DNA of 64,000 nt from Candidatus Photodesmus katoptron Akat1 (lineage in GTDB: Bacteria > Pseudomonadota > Gammaproteobacteria > Enterobacterales > Vibrionaceae): assembly GCF_000478685.1 (NCBI RefSeq), contig NZ_AMSD01000001.1, positions 310,001-374,000 of the forward strand. Reading direction: 5' to 3'. Made by a program: the position numbers and the translations under genes. The notes below the pieces were generated by a model, which did no database searches, had not been told where the DNA came from, and saw only the letters and a list, made by a program, of their open reading frames with translations. Below are positions 43,270 through 54,434 of this stretch, piece after piece (within the stretch, counting starts at the first letter, position 1; each line of letters starts with the position of its first letter).

Positions 43270-44147
43270 TAAATTAATTCTATAACTGAATCGAAATACC
43301 AAGCAATAATTGGTTCACCAAATATTAAGCTTATCCAACCTGCTATAACAAGGAAAGGACCAAAAGGAAACGCTTCATTGTTTTTTTTAAATCGAAATTG
43401 ACTTATACCAAAGCACAAACCAATTAATGAAGACAGAAAAACAACCATTGGTAAATATTGCCAACCTAACCAAGCTCCAAGTGCTGATAATAACTTAAAA
43501 TCTCCATATCCCATAACATCCTTTCCTATTCCAAGTTTAAACAACCAATAAATATTCCATAAGAATAGATAACCTACTATTGCACCAATTGTAGAATCTT
43601 TTAAAGAAACAGGACTAATGTTCATTAATGCTAATAATATTCCAGACCAAACCAAAAATAAAGTTAACTGATCAGGTAACAACATAGTATCTAAATCAAT
43701 AAATGCAATAATAATTAAAATAAAATTAAAAAATAATAATGAGATAGAAAAAAAACTAAATCCAAAATGTGTAGCAATTAAAAAACTTGTTATTGCACTT
43801 AATAATTCAATTAAAGGATAACGAAAACTAATAGAATTGCCACAACTATAACATTTACCTTTGAGCATTAGCCAACTGATAATCGGAATATTATCAATTA
43901 ATCTCAATTGAGTGTTACATTTTCTACACTTAGAAGAAGGAGAAATAAGTGAATACTCACAATCAGAAAGTATAATTTTATATTCTGGAAAAGATGTTGA
44001 ACATTCCTTTCTCCATTCATATTCCATAATAATTGGTAATCGATAAATTACAACATTAAGAAAACTTCCAATAATTAATCCAAACACTGTTGCTAATGAG
44101 GGAAATAGCCAAGGAAAGTAATTAAATAAACTTATAATACTACTCAA
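43269..44147 (-). CDS. pilD: Prepilin peptidase / N-methyltransferase PilD
   Basis: PilD cleaves and methylates prepilins and type II secretion pseudopilins at the inner membrane. The 292-aa product has the cytoplasmic zinc site as two CxxC pairs (CRKC and CYSC). It has the two catalytic aspartates, in FIDLDTMLLPDQL and GYGDFKLLSALGAWLG, and about eight membrane segments. Upstream pilA, pilB and pilC, normally in the same operon, are absent. If active, it must act on substrates encoded elsewhere, most likely a type II secretion system. It overlaps coaE by one base. Confidence 0.93.
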   Translation of the reverse strand: MSSIISLFNYFPWLFPSLATVFGLIIGSFLNVVIYRLPIIMEYEWRKECSTSFPEYKIILSDCEYSLISPSSKCRKCNTQLRLIDNIPIISWLMLKGKCYSCGNSISFRYPLIELLSAITSFLIATHFGFSFFSISLLFFNFILIIIAFIDLDTMLLPDQLTLFLVWSGILLALMNISPVSLKDSTIGAIVGYLFLWNIYWLFKLGIGKDVMGYGDFKLLSALGAWLGWQYLPMVVFLSSLIGLCFGISQFRFKKNNEAFPFGPFLVIAGWISLIFGEPIIAWYFDSVIELI

Positions 44148-44468
44148 AAATTAACGCCTCATTAATATCAAATCAATCCTGAATCCAACTAATTAATTAA
44201 CTTAATCTAATATTTATTATTAAATTAATAGATGCAAAGGAAGATATCCTTTATATATTTTTTATAAAACGAAATAAATTATAAAATACTATATCGATAT
44301 TCAATAATGAGCAACTTTAATAGGTAATAGAGAAATATTTATCAACTAAACAAAAGTCAAGGAATTAAAAAACAAAAAATGATTTGTTCATTCTCACTAT
44401 AAAAAGTACTAATAAAAAACAGAATTTATGATAATATGTAGAATATAAAATAGTTTTATTAAATTAAA
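44148..44468. other. Spacer between litR and pilD, where pilABC is expected
   Basis: A 321-base AT-rich stretch with no supportable gene. In vibrios pilA, pilB and pilC lie upstream of pilD. I saw no alignable remains here, so the deletion appears old or clean. Confidence 0.45.
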
Positions 44469-45089
44469 TTAATACCCTTTTGATTCATAAATACAAAGCA
44501 TATTAAGGTAACTATCAGTTAGTTTATTCATTGCAGCTGCATTTGGAACTCGGTTAGCTTGTACAAATAATGAATAACAGATTCCATGGAAAAGTGTTGC
44601 TATTGCTTCTGATTCAAGATTATCGGAGATCTCTCCACGATCTATTCCTTTAATAAAAATATTCTTCACTAACATTTGATTAGTGCGATTTGTTGATACA
44701 AATAACGGCCAAACCTCATCGCGAGTAGATGCACTCCATTCAAACCAAACCTTTAACCAATAACAATTCTGAATAACTAAATGGACCATTTCTCGAGTAA
44801 TATTACGCAAATTTACTTTAACATGTAAATCTAGATCAATATTATCTGATAAGAAATTTGAAAATTGACGAACAACATAATTTAGCACATCATCTACTAA
44901 ATCTTCACGAGTAGGAAAATAATTAAATACCGTAGCAACTGATACTTGCGCTATTTCAGCAATATCAGCATGTCCTCCTCGACCAATCCCCCGTTTTGCA
45001 AATACTTCCAATGCAATTTCCATTAATTGCAATTTACGCTTTTGAGGAGAAAAACGAGTGCGTATCCTTCTTTTAAGTATCGAATCCAT
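44469..45089 (-). CDS. litR: LuxR/HapR/LitR-type quorum-sensing master regulator (TetR fold)
   Basis: The 206-aa protein is strikingly similar to the vibrio master regulators HapR, LuxR(Vh), SmcR and LitR. It has RTRxSPQKRKLQLMEIALEVFAKRGIGRG, and GGHADIAEIAQVSVATVFNYFPTR as the TetR helix-turn-helix (about residues 38-60). NYVVRQFSNFLSDNIDLDLH and WLKVWFEWSASTRDEVWPLF in the ligand/dimer domain are also nearly unchanged. In luminous vibrios this protein switches on the lux operon when the phosphorelay and Qrr small RNAs allow. An AAGGAT ribosome site precedes the ATG, and an 8-bp hairpin lies in the leader. It is downstream of the carbonic anhydrase gene. Its usual neighbour hpt is missing. 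The gene looks intact. Confidence 0.93.
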   Translation of the reverse strand: MDSILKRRIRTRFSPQKRKLQLMEIALEVFAKRGIGRGGHADIAEIAQVSVATVFNYFPTREDLVDDVLNYVVRQFSNFLSDNIDLDLHVKVNLRNITREMVHLVIQNCYWLKVWFEWSASTRDEVWPLFVSTNRTNQMLVKNIFIKGIDRGEISDNLESEAIATLFHGICYSLFVQANRVPNAAAMNKLTDSYLNMLCIYESKGY

Positions 45090-45122
45090 CTTTTTTATCC
45101 TTGCTAATATAAGTTATTATTT

Positions 45123-45145
45123 TCATTGGGCTAACCTCCCAATAA
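45123..45145 (-). promoter_or_regulatory. Hairpin in the litR leader
   Basis: On the coding strand TTATTGGG and CCCAATGA pair (one G-T wobble) around the loop AGGTTAG, about 35 bases before the litR ATG. Vibrio homologues are controlled post-transcriptionally by Qrr small RNAs binding this part of the leader. The hairpin is directly visible; any Qrr role is inference and no complementarity was established. Confidence 0.5.
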
Positions 45146-45273
45146 TTATGTATTAATTAATATCTAAACACGAGTGTAATAGCGCATATAGATCAGGTCA
45201 ATGTTGGAAAGAACTATTTGGAATACTACTTTATGTTACCTTACAAAAGTATTTTGAAATTAAAGTTTATCTA

Positions 45274-45915
45274 TTATTCAATAATTTTACTCATAACAGT
45301 TTGATAGGAATCTTCTAATGATTCTTTATTTGAACAACTCATTCCAATATCTTTAAGTTTACCATTATAAATACTATAAATAAGACCATGTATTTTAAGT
45401 TGCTGACCACGTTCCCATGCATTTTTTATAATTAATAATCTTCCTAAATTGTACACTTGCTCAGCGATATTGATTTTACATAGTTTATCTGCCTTTTTTT
45501 TTTCAGGTATCTTTTTTAACCAATTTTGGTGTTTTAAATACAGTGCACGAATATAAAATAACCAATCATTAATTAAGCCTAATTGAATATTTTGTACAGC
45601 AACATTAATACCTCCGCAGTCATAATGACCACAAATAATAATATGCTTTACTTGAAGTATATCTACAGCATATTGAACTACAGAAATACAATTTAGATCG
45701 GTATGGATAACTTGATTTGCTATATTTCGGTGTACAAATAATTTACCAAGAGATAAACCTGTAATCTGCTCTGCAGGCACTCGACTATCAGAACATCCAA
45801 TCCATAAAAAATCTGGAAATTGCCCTTTTTTAAGCTCATTGAAAAATTCAGGACGCTCTGAATTAATTGAATTAGACCATATCACATTATTTTTTAAAAT
45901 TTGTTTAATGTTCAA
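45274..45915 (-). CDS. can: Beta-class carbonic anhydrase
   Basis: The enzyme interconverts CO2 and bicarbonate, supplying bicarbonate for carboxylases such as acetyl-CoA carboxylase. The 213-aa product has the zinc ligands of the E. coli Can type: C41, D43 (CSDSR) plus R45, then H97 and C100 (GHYDCGG). GLSLGKLFVHRNIANQV is conserved. It is 184 bases upstream of litR on the same strand. In vibrios these genes also lie near each other, together with hpt. The C-terminus is slightly shorter than in E. coli. Confidence 0.95.
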   Translation of the reverse strand: MNIKQILKNNVIWSNSINSERPEFFNELKKGQFPDFLWIGCSDSRVPAEQITGLSLGKLFVHRNIANQVIHTDLNCISVVQYAVDILQVKHIIICGHYDCGGINVAVQNIQLGLINDWLFYIRALYLKHQNWLKKIPEKKKADKLCKINIAEQVYNLGRLLIIKNAWERGQQLKIHGLIYSIYNGKLKDIGMSCSNKESLEDSYQTVMSKIIE

Positions 45916-46661
45916 ATCCTATTCCCTTTTCAATGTTAATTGAACTTTTTTATTCTAAATGCCATTTAATTCTCATTACCTAAAAAGTATAATTTGCTTT
46001 TCTAAAATATAGTGTGAAAATTAGTTATATACAAAATATGAATTCATTTACTTATAAATACTAACAAATATCAGTCTATTTATATGCATATTTTTTTAGA
46101 TAGACAATTATTAAACATTTATTAAGCAATAGAAATTATTTTAATAAAAGGTTGTTTGAATAAGCTAAGTGTAAGAAAAAACCGTTATTAATAAGATGTT
46201 TCTTTAATTTTTCTATATTAATATATTTTTAATACTCTTCCTTCCAATTTAATCATTATAATAAAAACTGGCAACCCAAACATTTGAATTAAAATATCTG
46301 GAATTTATGAAAAATTATTCCTTATTAGGAACATAAAGATAAAATCCTTTCTATTTAAAACTTTTATACTTAATAAAAAAAGTTTATCTGATTTAAAATT
46401 TGACTCGCTAGAAACACAGTGCTATTTTTGTTGCAAAAATAAACTATACATAATGATGGCCTACACATTAGAGTTTATTTCTACAATTAACTATCTATTA
46501 GAAAAGAAAAAGTACACTAATAACAAAATCATTGATTTATTATTTTGTGTTTAACCTTCAGGTATTATCTAACAATATTTTCAGTTTAACGTGTATTAAA
46601 ATATACTTCTTTTTAAAAGAAGTATATTTATTAACTTAATAAAAATCTAAGGTAGGTTCAT
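45916..46661. other. Longest gene-free stretch (746 bases) before zapB
   Basis: AT-rich throughout. I translated by eye in the obvious frames and found no alignable protein remains. The notable structure is a long palindrome at 46599-46629. The ribosome site AAGGTAGG precedes zapB. It also holds the can promoter at the left end. Confidence 0.5.
46599..46629. repeat. Perfect 15-bp palindrome upstream of zapB
   Basis: The arms 46599-46613 and 46615-46629 are exact reverse complements around a single central T. It begins AAATATACTTC on each strand. The zapB start is 33 bases downstream. A one-base centre cannot make a tight RNA hairpin without opening a few pairs, so a DNA operator or a relic terminator are both possible. 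Confidence 0.8.
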
Positions 46662-46919
46662 ATGTCTTTTGAAGTATTAGAACAATTAGAAAAAAAAATT
46701 CAAACAGCAGTTGATACTATCATACTTTTACAAATGGAAATTGAAGAACTAAAAGAAGAAAAAGAACAGCTAACTAAGGAAAAAAATGAACTAAAGGACA
46801 ATCGAGAAACTTTAGAACTTAAAACACAACAAATACAACAAGAACATACAGCTTGGCAAGATCGTGTTAGAAGTCTATTAAAAAAAATGGATGATCTTGG
46901 TAATATTAATACTCCATAA
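46662..46919 (+). CDS. zapB: Cell division protein ZapB
   Basis: ZapB is a coiled-coil protein that joins ZapA at the Z ring and helps position it. The 85-aa product is one continuous coiled coil (SFEVLEQLEKKIQTAVDTI then lysine- and glutamate-rich heptads). It has the conserved end WQDRVRSLLKKMDDL. Length is that of the family (about 80). It stands alone, preceded by the palindrome and followed by the 4.5S RNA gene. Confidence 0.94.
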   Translation: MSFEVLEQLEKKIQTAVDTIILLQMEIEELKEEKEQLTKEKNELKDNRETLELKTQQIQQEHTAWQDRVRSLLKKMDDLGNINTP

Positions 46920-47054
46920 TAATAGTCGACTATAGATTTACTAATCTAGATTCAATCAGCTCAAAGCAAAATTTGCTCTTACACAATTCAAAATCTGAAA
47001 AGATATATAAATTCTAAAATAGTTAATCTCTTCTTATAAAGAGTATTTTTTTTC

Positions 47055-47082
47055 TTGTTTTATTCAGTATTATAATTATAAT
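47055..47082 (+). promoter_or_regulatory. Candidate promoter of the 4.5S RNA gene
   Basis: TTGTTT at 47055-47060 and TATAAT at 47077-47082, with a 16-base spacer. A second TATAAT overlaps at 47071. The mature RNA begins about 44 bases further on, implying a 5' leader that would be processed, as known for E. coli. Confidence 0.55.
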
Positions 47083-47125
47083 GGATAATGCTTTCCCAGG
47101 TTTTTGAAATTAATAAGTAATTCTT

Positions 47126-47227
47126 GGAGACTCAGTTTTCCGTAACAATAAGCTTGCTCACCTGGTCAGATCTGGAAAGAAGCAGCCAAAGCATGCAGTT
47201 TGTGTACGATAGTTGACTAGAGTCTCC
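47126..47227 (+). ncRNA. ffs: Signal recognition particle 4.5S RNA
   Basis: The core GGTCAGATCTGGAAAGAAGCAGCC at 47163-47186 is the universally conserved Ffh-binding loop, with one or two changes from E. coli. The ends pair perfectly: GGAGACTC at 47126-47133 with GAGTCTCC at 47220-47227. This closes a rod about 102 bases long, near the usual length (about 100-114). The partner protein Ffh is encoded at 39036. Exact mature ends are estimated from the terminal stem. Confidence 0.95.
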
Positions 47228-47269
47228 TCCCAACTAGATCTCGTAACCTTTTCTTTCAGATTGGTTAGA

Positions 47270-48109
47270 TTAGTTTATATCTTCAGTAAAATCATTCGGA
47301 AGTCTTGTTCTCATATTATCCCAAAGATTTAGGTTTTCTGTTCCATAACGATGTATAATAAATGGAATCTTGTCTAAATTTAAATTTTCTGTTCCTGCCA
47401 AAAGTTGATTATAAAAATTCAAAGCTAATTTTCTAGCTTCTGGATTTGAAAAATAGTAGCTACCAACACGATCATATATTTTTTTGAAACCATTAAAGAT
47501 AAAAGCATAAATTTGGTTACCTGAATGAAATGCTAAACGTTGAAACAATAGATAATCATAAAAATTAAATGTTTTCGCAAGCAAAAGAAGTTGACGTTTT
47601 TTTTCATCTTTTTCGGTATTTAATGGATGTTTTTGATAATATTCATTGATATATGAGGATGATTTTAGAAATTCATCCCAGTCTGTTACTTCAAACAATA
47701 ATTCACAAGAATTAATTACATCTGAAATGATTTTTCTGGCTATACTCTTGCTTCTTTTAAAAGCATAAACAATAAAAATTGAACTTATACTAGTTCTAAC
47801 TGAAATCAAATCTTCAACAATAGAATTAACATTAGCAACATCTAATGTTATTAATGTATCTAAAATATTTAAACTAGATGTTTCCATAAATTGGTTTACT
47901 CTAGTAGGTTTACCATGACGAATAGTTAACCACCCATCACGAGCTAAACGTTGAAGTACTTCACGCAATGTTGTACGAGTAACACCAATTAATTCTGAAA
48001 GCTCACGCTCGGCAGGCAAAATAGAACCAGGTGGAAACCGACCATTCCAAATACTTTCAACAATATATTTTTCCGCAAATACTGATGGACTTTTTGCCTT
48101 AATAACCAT
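47270..48109 (-). CDS. fadR: Fatty acid metabolism regulator FadR, Vibrio-length form
   Basis: FadR represses fatty-acid degradation and activates unsaturated fatty-acid synthesis; long-chain acyl-CoA releases it from DNA. The 279-aa product has the GntR winged helix (about residues 9-75, [34 protein letters not shown]). A helical acyl-CoA domain follows. Its length equals vibrio FadR, which has an insertion of about 40 residues compared with the 239-aa E. coli protein. That insertion is visible here as the [19 protein letters not shown] region. It runs toward the 4.5S RNA gene, convergent with it. Confidence 0.94.
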   Translation of the reverse strand: MVIKAKSPSVFAEKYIVESIWNGRFPPGSILPAERELSELIGVTRTTLREVLQRLARDGWLTIRHGKPTRVNQFMETSSLNILDTLITLDVANVNSIVEDLISVRTSISSIFIVYAFKRSKSIARKIISDVINSCELLFEVTDWDEFLKSSSYINEYYQKHPLNTEKDEKKRQLLLLAKTFNFYDYLLFQRLAFHSGNQIYAFIFNGFKKIYDRVGSYYFSNPEARKLALNFYNQLLAGTENLNLDKIPFIIHRYGTENLNLWDNMRTRLPNDFTEDIN

Positions 48110-48259
48110 TTATTAACTTCCAATTTTTGTATATCGAAATAAAATCATGCATTACTACCTAGTAAGAAAAAGAGATCAGGAATAAAAAGTTTAAAATATA
48201 TCTATGAGACTAAATTACTTTAGAAAGCAAATTATCTGATATAGTTATATTAATTTATA

Positions 48260-50509
48260 CTAAAATTTAGTTTTAAAGAAACGTAATCGACTTGCATTAC
48301 TTACTATCGTAATCGAAGAAAGTACCATCGCTATTCCAGCAAAAATTGGATTTAATAGAAAGCCAAATATTGGATAAAGTGCACCAGCTGCAATAGGGAT
48401 ACCTAGAATATTATAAAAAAATGCAGCAAATAAATTTTGCTTTATATTTTTTACAGTTACCTTTGCAATCTCTATGATTCTAAGTACTGATATAAGAGAA
48501 GAATTAAGCAAGGTTATATCTGCGCTTGCAATAGTAATATCACTACCATTACCCATAGCAATTCCAATATCAGACTGAACTAATGAAGGAGCATCATTAA
48601 TACCATCCCCTACCATAGCAACAATATTACCATTTTCTTGAAACTTTTTGATATATTCCAATTTTTTATTTGGTAATACTTCTGAAATAATTTCATCGAT
48701 ACCTAATTGCTTTCCTATAGAGTTCGCTACTATATTAGAATCTCCAGTTAACATTACGGTATGAATGTGTCGTTTTTTTAAAGAATGTATAACTGCAGCT
48801 GAATCCCTTTTAATTGCATCTGATATTGCAACTATACCTACTAATTTACCATTAATAGCAACAGCAATAGGAGTCCAAAGATTATCAAAACATTCTCTAA
48901 TAGCTACTATTGCATTACTAAGAGAAATCTTCTTCTTTTCAAAGTAATTAATAGAAGCAACTAAAATAGTTTTTCCATTTACTTCTGCAGTTATTCCACG
49001 ACCTTCTAAATTCTTAAAATTACTTGACTGAAGTAGATCAATCTTATTAAGTACAGCATAATTACAGATTGCTTTTGCTAAAGGATGCTCTGAATATTGT
49101 TCAGCACTATATACTAATTGTAGAATATGATTAGTATTCTTTGCTATAAAAGAATATATATGTTGTACATTAGGCTTCCCTTCTGTCAAAGTCCCTGTCT
49201 TATCAAATACTGCCACATTAATTTTATTAGCACTTTGCAATGTATCAGCATCCTTAATAAGAATCCCCATTTCTGCTGACTTACCCATAGAAACAATAAT
49301 GGATAATGGAGTAGCCAAACCTAATGCACAAGGACATGCGATAATCAAGACTGTACTAGTAACTACTAACATATAACTAATCTTTGGCTCTGGACCAAAT
49401 AAATACCAAATAAAAGCTGAAAACAGGGCTACTAAAATAACTACAGGAATAAAAACAACTAATATTTTGTCAACAAATTTAGTAATAGAAGGTTTAGTGC
49501 TTCTAGCTTGTCGAACTAATTGAATAATTTTTGATAAAGCAGTACCAGTAGTCATACTCCTTGCTATAATAGTAAGACTTCCACTTTGATTTAATGTCCC
49601 TGCTGAAACTGGATTCCCTGTTTTTTTATAAATACCAATAGATTCACCTGTTAGCATCGATTCATCTACGTAAGAACAACCACTAATAACTTCACCATCC
49701 ACTGGAATTCTTTCACCTGGTTTTACAAGTAATGACATACCTAATTTGATTTTCCTAACAAGAATTCTTCGAACTCCTTTTGGAGTAATTAAGGTTGTAT
49801 GTTTTGGTTGTAAATCAATAAGATTTTTCAAAGATCGGCTCGTTTGACTTTTTGCTTTTGCTTCTATATAGCGACCTAATGAAACAAAAGCCATAATCAT
49901 TACACTAGCTTCAAAATAAAAATGCTGAGCTTTTTCAGGAAATAAACTTGGGAAAATAACTAATAACATTGAGTATAGCCATGCTATCCCTGTTCCTAAT
50001 ACAATTAATATATCCATAGTAATACGTTGATGCATAAGTGATCGAAAAGCATTAACAAAAAAATATTTACCTGATATAAAAAATGAAAAGAAACAAATAA
50101 CGCCTATTATACTCCATACTATTTGAACTTGCGTTGTTTTTAGCAAAATATATTCGTTTAAATATCCTAAAATCATAAACATCATAGCCATGATGAATCC
50201 AATTAAAAAATTTCTTTTGTGCAATTGTTTCTGATCTTGTAATATTTGGTTTTTTTGTTTGAATATAATAGCGGAGTCATTATCGAAAAATTCAGCTTGA
50301 TAACCAAAATTCTTAAGTACTAATAATAAATTATCTTTAAAATGTTTATCGTTTTTTTCAGCAACTAATAGAACACTTTGTTCAAGTAAATTAAATTGAA
50401 CCTTTTTAATTTTTGGTATAGATAGAATTGTTTTCTCTATACCAGCAACACAAGCACTACAAGTCATTTCATGAATAAACAGATGCATGACATAATTTTT
50501 TTCGTTCAA
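48260..50509 (-). CDS. copA: Copper-exporting P-type ATPase
   Basis: CopA pumps Cu(I) out of the cytoplasm with ATP. The 749-aa product has a single N-terminal heavy-metal domain with MTCSAC (C17, C20); E. coli CopA (834 aa) has two. The core is complete: TGES phosphatase loop, CPC metal site C392 and C394, phosphorylation site DKTGT with D436, SEHPLAKAI (HP motif) and MVGDGINDAP. It is divergent from gltX, 262 bases apart. Loss of one metal-binding domain fits streamlining and need not affect transport. Confidence 0.94.
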   Translation of the reverse strand: MNEKNYVMHLFIHEMTCSACVAGIEKTILSIPKIKKVQFNLLEQSVLLVAEKNDKHFKDNLLLVLKNFGYQAEFFDNDSAIIFKQKNQILQDQKQLHKRNFLIGFIMAMMFMILGYLNEYILLKTTQVQIVWSIIGVICFFSFFISGKYFFVNAFRSLMHQRITMDILIVLGTGIAWLYSMLLVIFPSLFPEKAQHFYFEASVMIMAFVSLGRYIEAKAKSQTSRSLKNLIDLQPKHTTLITPKGVRRILVRKIKLGMSLLVKPGERIPVDGEVISGCSYVDESMLTGESIGIYKKTGNPVSAGTLNQSGSLTIIARSMTTGTALSKIIQLVRQARSTKPSITKFVDKILVVFIPVVILVALFSAFIWYLFGPEPKISYMLVVTSTVLIIACPCALGLATPLSIIVSMGKSAEMGILIKDADTLQSANKINVAVFDKTGTLTEGKPNVQHIYSFIAKNTNHILQLVYSAEQYSEHPLAKAICNYAVLNKIDLLQSSNFKNLEGRGITAEVNGKTILVASINYFEKKKISLSNAIVAIRECFDNLWTPIAVAINGKLVGIVAISDAIKRDSAAVIHSLKKRHIHTVMLTGDSNIVANSIGKQLGIDEIISEVLPNKKLEYIKKFQENGNIVAMVGDGINDAPSLVQSDIGIAMGNGSDITIASADITLLNSSLISVLRIIEIAKVTVKNIKQNLFAAFFYNILGIPIAAGALYPIFGFLLNPIFAGIAMVLSSITIVSNASRLRFFKTKF

Positions 50510-50771
50510 GGTAATAACACCTTAAGTCTTTTTAAAACAATTTGTCTTAGAAAATTTCTTGATATAGTAATAGTAAGTAATAAAATAGTGAAGTTAGACA
50601 ACTCTTATAAAATGTATAGAATAACATATATAATACACTAAACCCAATTGGTATGCCTTTAGGCTTCTTAAGTTTTACGATTGTAGAAACTTCTTAGAAT
50701 AATGTTAAAATCCTTCATCTTAATTCCTTACACCAATTATTTAATTTACACAAAAATTATAGGATATCCTC

Positions 50772-52187
50772 ATGAAAGTTCGAACTCGATTTGCTCCTAG
50801 TCCAACTGGTTTCCTCCATATTGGTGGAATACGTACAGCACTTTACTCATGGCTTTTTTCTAAAAAATATGCTGGTGACTTTATACTACGTATTGAAGAT
50901 ACGGACTTAGAACGTTCAACTAAAGAAGCTATAGATGCAATCCTTGAAGGAATGACATGGATGGGACTAACATGGAACGAAGGTCCTTACTACCAAACTA
51001 ATCGTTTAAAACGTTATAATCAAATTATAGATAAACTCATTTTTGAAAATAAAGCATTCAAATGTTACGCTTCTAAAGAACTATTAGAGGAAATTCGTAC
51101 AGAACAAATACTTAATAAAGAAATACCGCGTTATGATGCAAACCATCCAAAAATTAAACTGTTAAACCAAACTCCAAATGATAATACTCCTCATGTAGTT
51201 CGTTTTCGTAATCCAAAAACAGGCAGTGTAGTATTTAATGATAAGATTCGTGGTCGTATTGAAATTCATAATCAACAATTAGATGATCTAATTATCCGTC
51301 GATCGGATGGTATACCTACTTATAATTTTTGTGTAGTCGTTGACGATTGGGATATGGGAATTACACATGTCATTCGTGGTGAAGAGCATATTAACAATAC
51401 ACCTCGTCAAATTAATATCTACCAAGCTTTAGGAGCAAAGATACCAATATATGCACACTGCTCTATGATTCTAGGTGACAATGGTGCTAAACTATCTAAA
51501 CGACAGGATGCTGAATCTATAATGCATTACCGAAATAAAGGCTATTTACCTAATACACTTAATAATTATCTAATTCGCTTAGGCTGGTCTCATGGTAATC
51601 AAGAAATTTTCTCAATAGAAGAACTTATTCATTTATTTAGCTTTAAAGCAATTTCTAAATCCTCCGCTATCTTTGATCCTAAAAAATTACTTTGGCTGAA
51701 TAACCATTATATCAAAACTTCAACACCTGAGTATATAGTCCAACATCTTCAATGGCATCTAGACCAACAAGGTATTAATAAGGACAATGGTCCTAATATC
51801 ATAGAGGTTTGCAAATTAGTACGTAACCGTTGTAATACTTTAGTTGAGCTAGCTGATCAAATACATTACTTTTATAAAAAATATCCAAATTTTGAAATGA
51901 AAATTGCTCAACAATATTTATCTCCAATCGCAAAAAAACCACTACAACTTGCACTTATTAAGGCAGAAAACTTAGCAATCTGGACAACAGATAACCTTAA
52001 AAAAATGATTACTGAAATATGCTCAGAACTTAAAATTAAAACTCACAAGATAGGGATGCCACTACGAGTAGCAATAACAGGAAGAAGTGAGTCTCCATCA
52101 ATTAATGCAATAATGCAACTTATTGGACAGAATCGAGTCATACTTCGAATTAAAAAAGCTTTAGAATTTATCAATAATAAAAGTTAA
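50772..52187 (+). CDS. gltX: Glutamyl-tRNA synthetase
   Basis: GltX charges tRNA-Glu. The 471-aa product has the class I signatures: [16 protein letters not shown] (HIGH) near residue 9 and AKLSKRQDA (KMSKS) near 240. [19 protein letters not shown] and the C-terminal [12 protein letters not shown] are also present. Length equals vibrio GltX (about 474). A GGATATCC ribosome site stands before the ATG. A strong bidirectional hairpin follows the stop. Confidence 0.97.
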   Translation: MKVRTRFAPSPTGFLHIGGIRTALYSWLFSKKYAGDFILRIEDTDLERSTKEAIDAILEGMTWMGLTWNEGPYYQTNRLKRYNQIIDKLIFENKAFKCYASKELLEEIRTEQILNKEIPRYDANHPKIKLLNQTPNDNTPHVVRFRNPKTGSVVFNDKIRGRIEIHNQQLDDLIIRRSDGIPTYNFCVVVDDWDMGITHVIRGEEHINNTPRQINIYQALGAKIPIYAHCSMILGDNGAKLSKRQDAESIMHYRNKGYLPNTLNNYLIRLGWSHGNQEIFSIEELIHLFSFKAISKSSAIFDPKKLLWLNNHYIKTSTPEYIVQHLQWHLDQQGINKDNGPNIIEVCKLVRNRCNTLVELADQIHYFYKKYPNFEMKIAQQYLSPIAKKPLQLALIKAENLAIWTTDNLKKMITEICSELKIKTHKIGMPLRVAITGRSESPSINAIMQLIGQNRVILRIKKALEFINNKS

Positions 52188-52206
52188 AAGAAAATCAAGA
52201 AAACCC

Positions 52207-52236
52207 GATACTCAGACTCTTTAGAGTCTGAGTATC
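52207..52236. terminator. Strong hairpin between convergent gltX and groEL
   Basis: GATACTCAGACTC (52207-52219) and GAGTCTGAGTATC (52224-52236) form a perfect 13-bp stem with a TTTA loop, 20 bases after gltX and 75 after groEL. It is the best hairpin in the window and by position could stop both convergent transcripts, although clear T runs are missing. Confidence 0.75.
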
Positions 52237-52310
52237 AAACTTCATCTATTTCATCTACTTTAATAATAACTTAATATCCGTAGATATAGTATAAACATCA
52301 TGACATAAAA

Positions 52311-53981
<1,671 letters not shown>

Positions 53982-54026
53982 TTAATTCGATTTTTATATC
54001 TATGCGTTTTGAATCAGAGCAAAAAA

Positions 54027-54317
54027 TTACTCGACAATCGCCATAATGTCGTTTTCAGACATAATCAGAACTTCTTTACCATCAATTTTTTCTGTTTTTG
54101 TACCATAACCATCAGAAAAAACAACAACATCACCCACTTTTACATCTAGTGGCTGAAGTCTACCGCTTTCTAGAACACGGCCTTTACCCACAGCTACAAC
54201 TGTACCGCGAGTTGATTTTTCTGCAGCAGAACCAGTCAAAACAATGCCACCCGCTGATTTAGACTCAACTTCTTGGCGCTCTACAATAACTCGATCGTGT
54301 AATGGACGAATCTTCAT
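54027..54317 (-). CDS. groES: Co-chaperonin GroES
   Basis: GroES caps the GroEL chamber. An upstream ATG at 54365 is open, but the true start is at 54317 ([18 protein letters not shown]). It has an AGGAGAAAGG ribosome site and gives 96 aa. [26 protein letters not shown] and [27 protein letters not shown] complete the family pattern. It is the first gene of groES-groEL. Confidence 0.98.
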   Translation of the reverse strand: MKIRPLHDRVIVERQEVESKSAGGIVLTGSAAEKSTRGTVVAVGKGRVLESGRLQPLDVKVGDVVVFSDGYGTKTEKIDGKEVLIMSENDIMAIVE

Positions 54318-54404
54318 CAGTCCTTTCTCCTGAAAATTTCTATATGATTTTGATAAATTATGCACTAGTCAAATTAACTGATTTGGAAGTGCCTCGCCGA
54401 GAAT

Positions 54405-54434
54405 ATGTGGGGTATATTAGATAAATCCAAGGGG
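54405..54434 (-). promoter_or_regulatory. Heat-shock (sigma-32) promoter of groES-groEL
   Basis: On the minus strand CCCCTTGGA is followed, after a 13-base spacer, by CCCCACAT. The E. coli groE promoter is CTTGAA, 13 bases, CCCCAT, so both boxes and the spacer agree closely. The -10 box ends 88 bases before the groES start, matching the usual leader length. This implies sigma-32 control is still in place. Confidence 0.85.

Noticed and set aside
45090..45273. A Qrr binding site in the litR leader
   Set aside because: I could not establish complementarity to remembered Qrr sequences; only the hairpin is reported.
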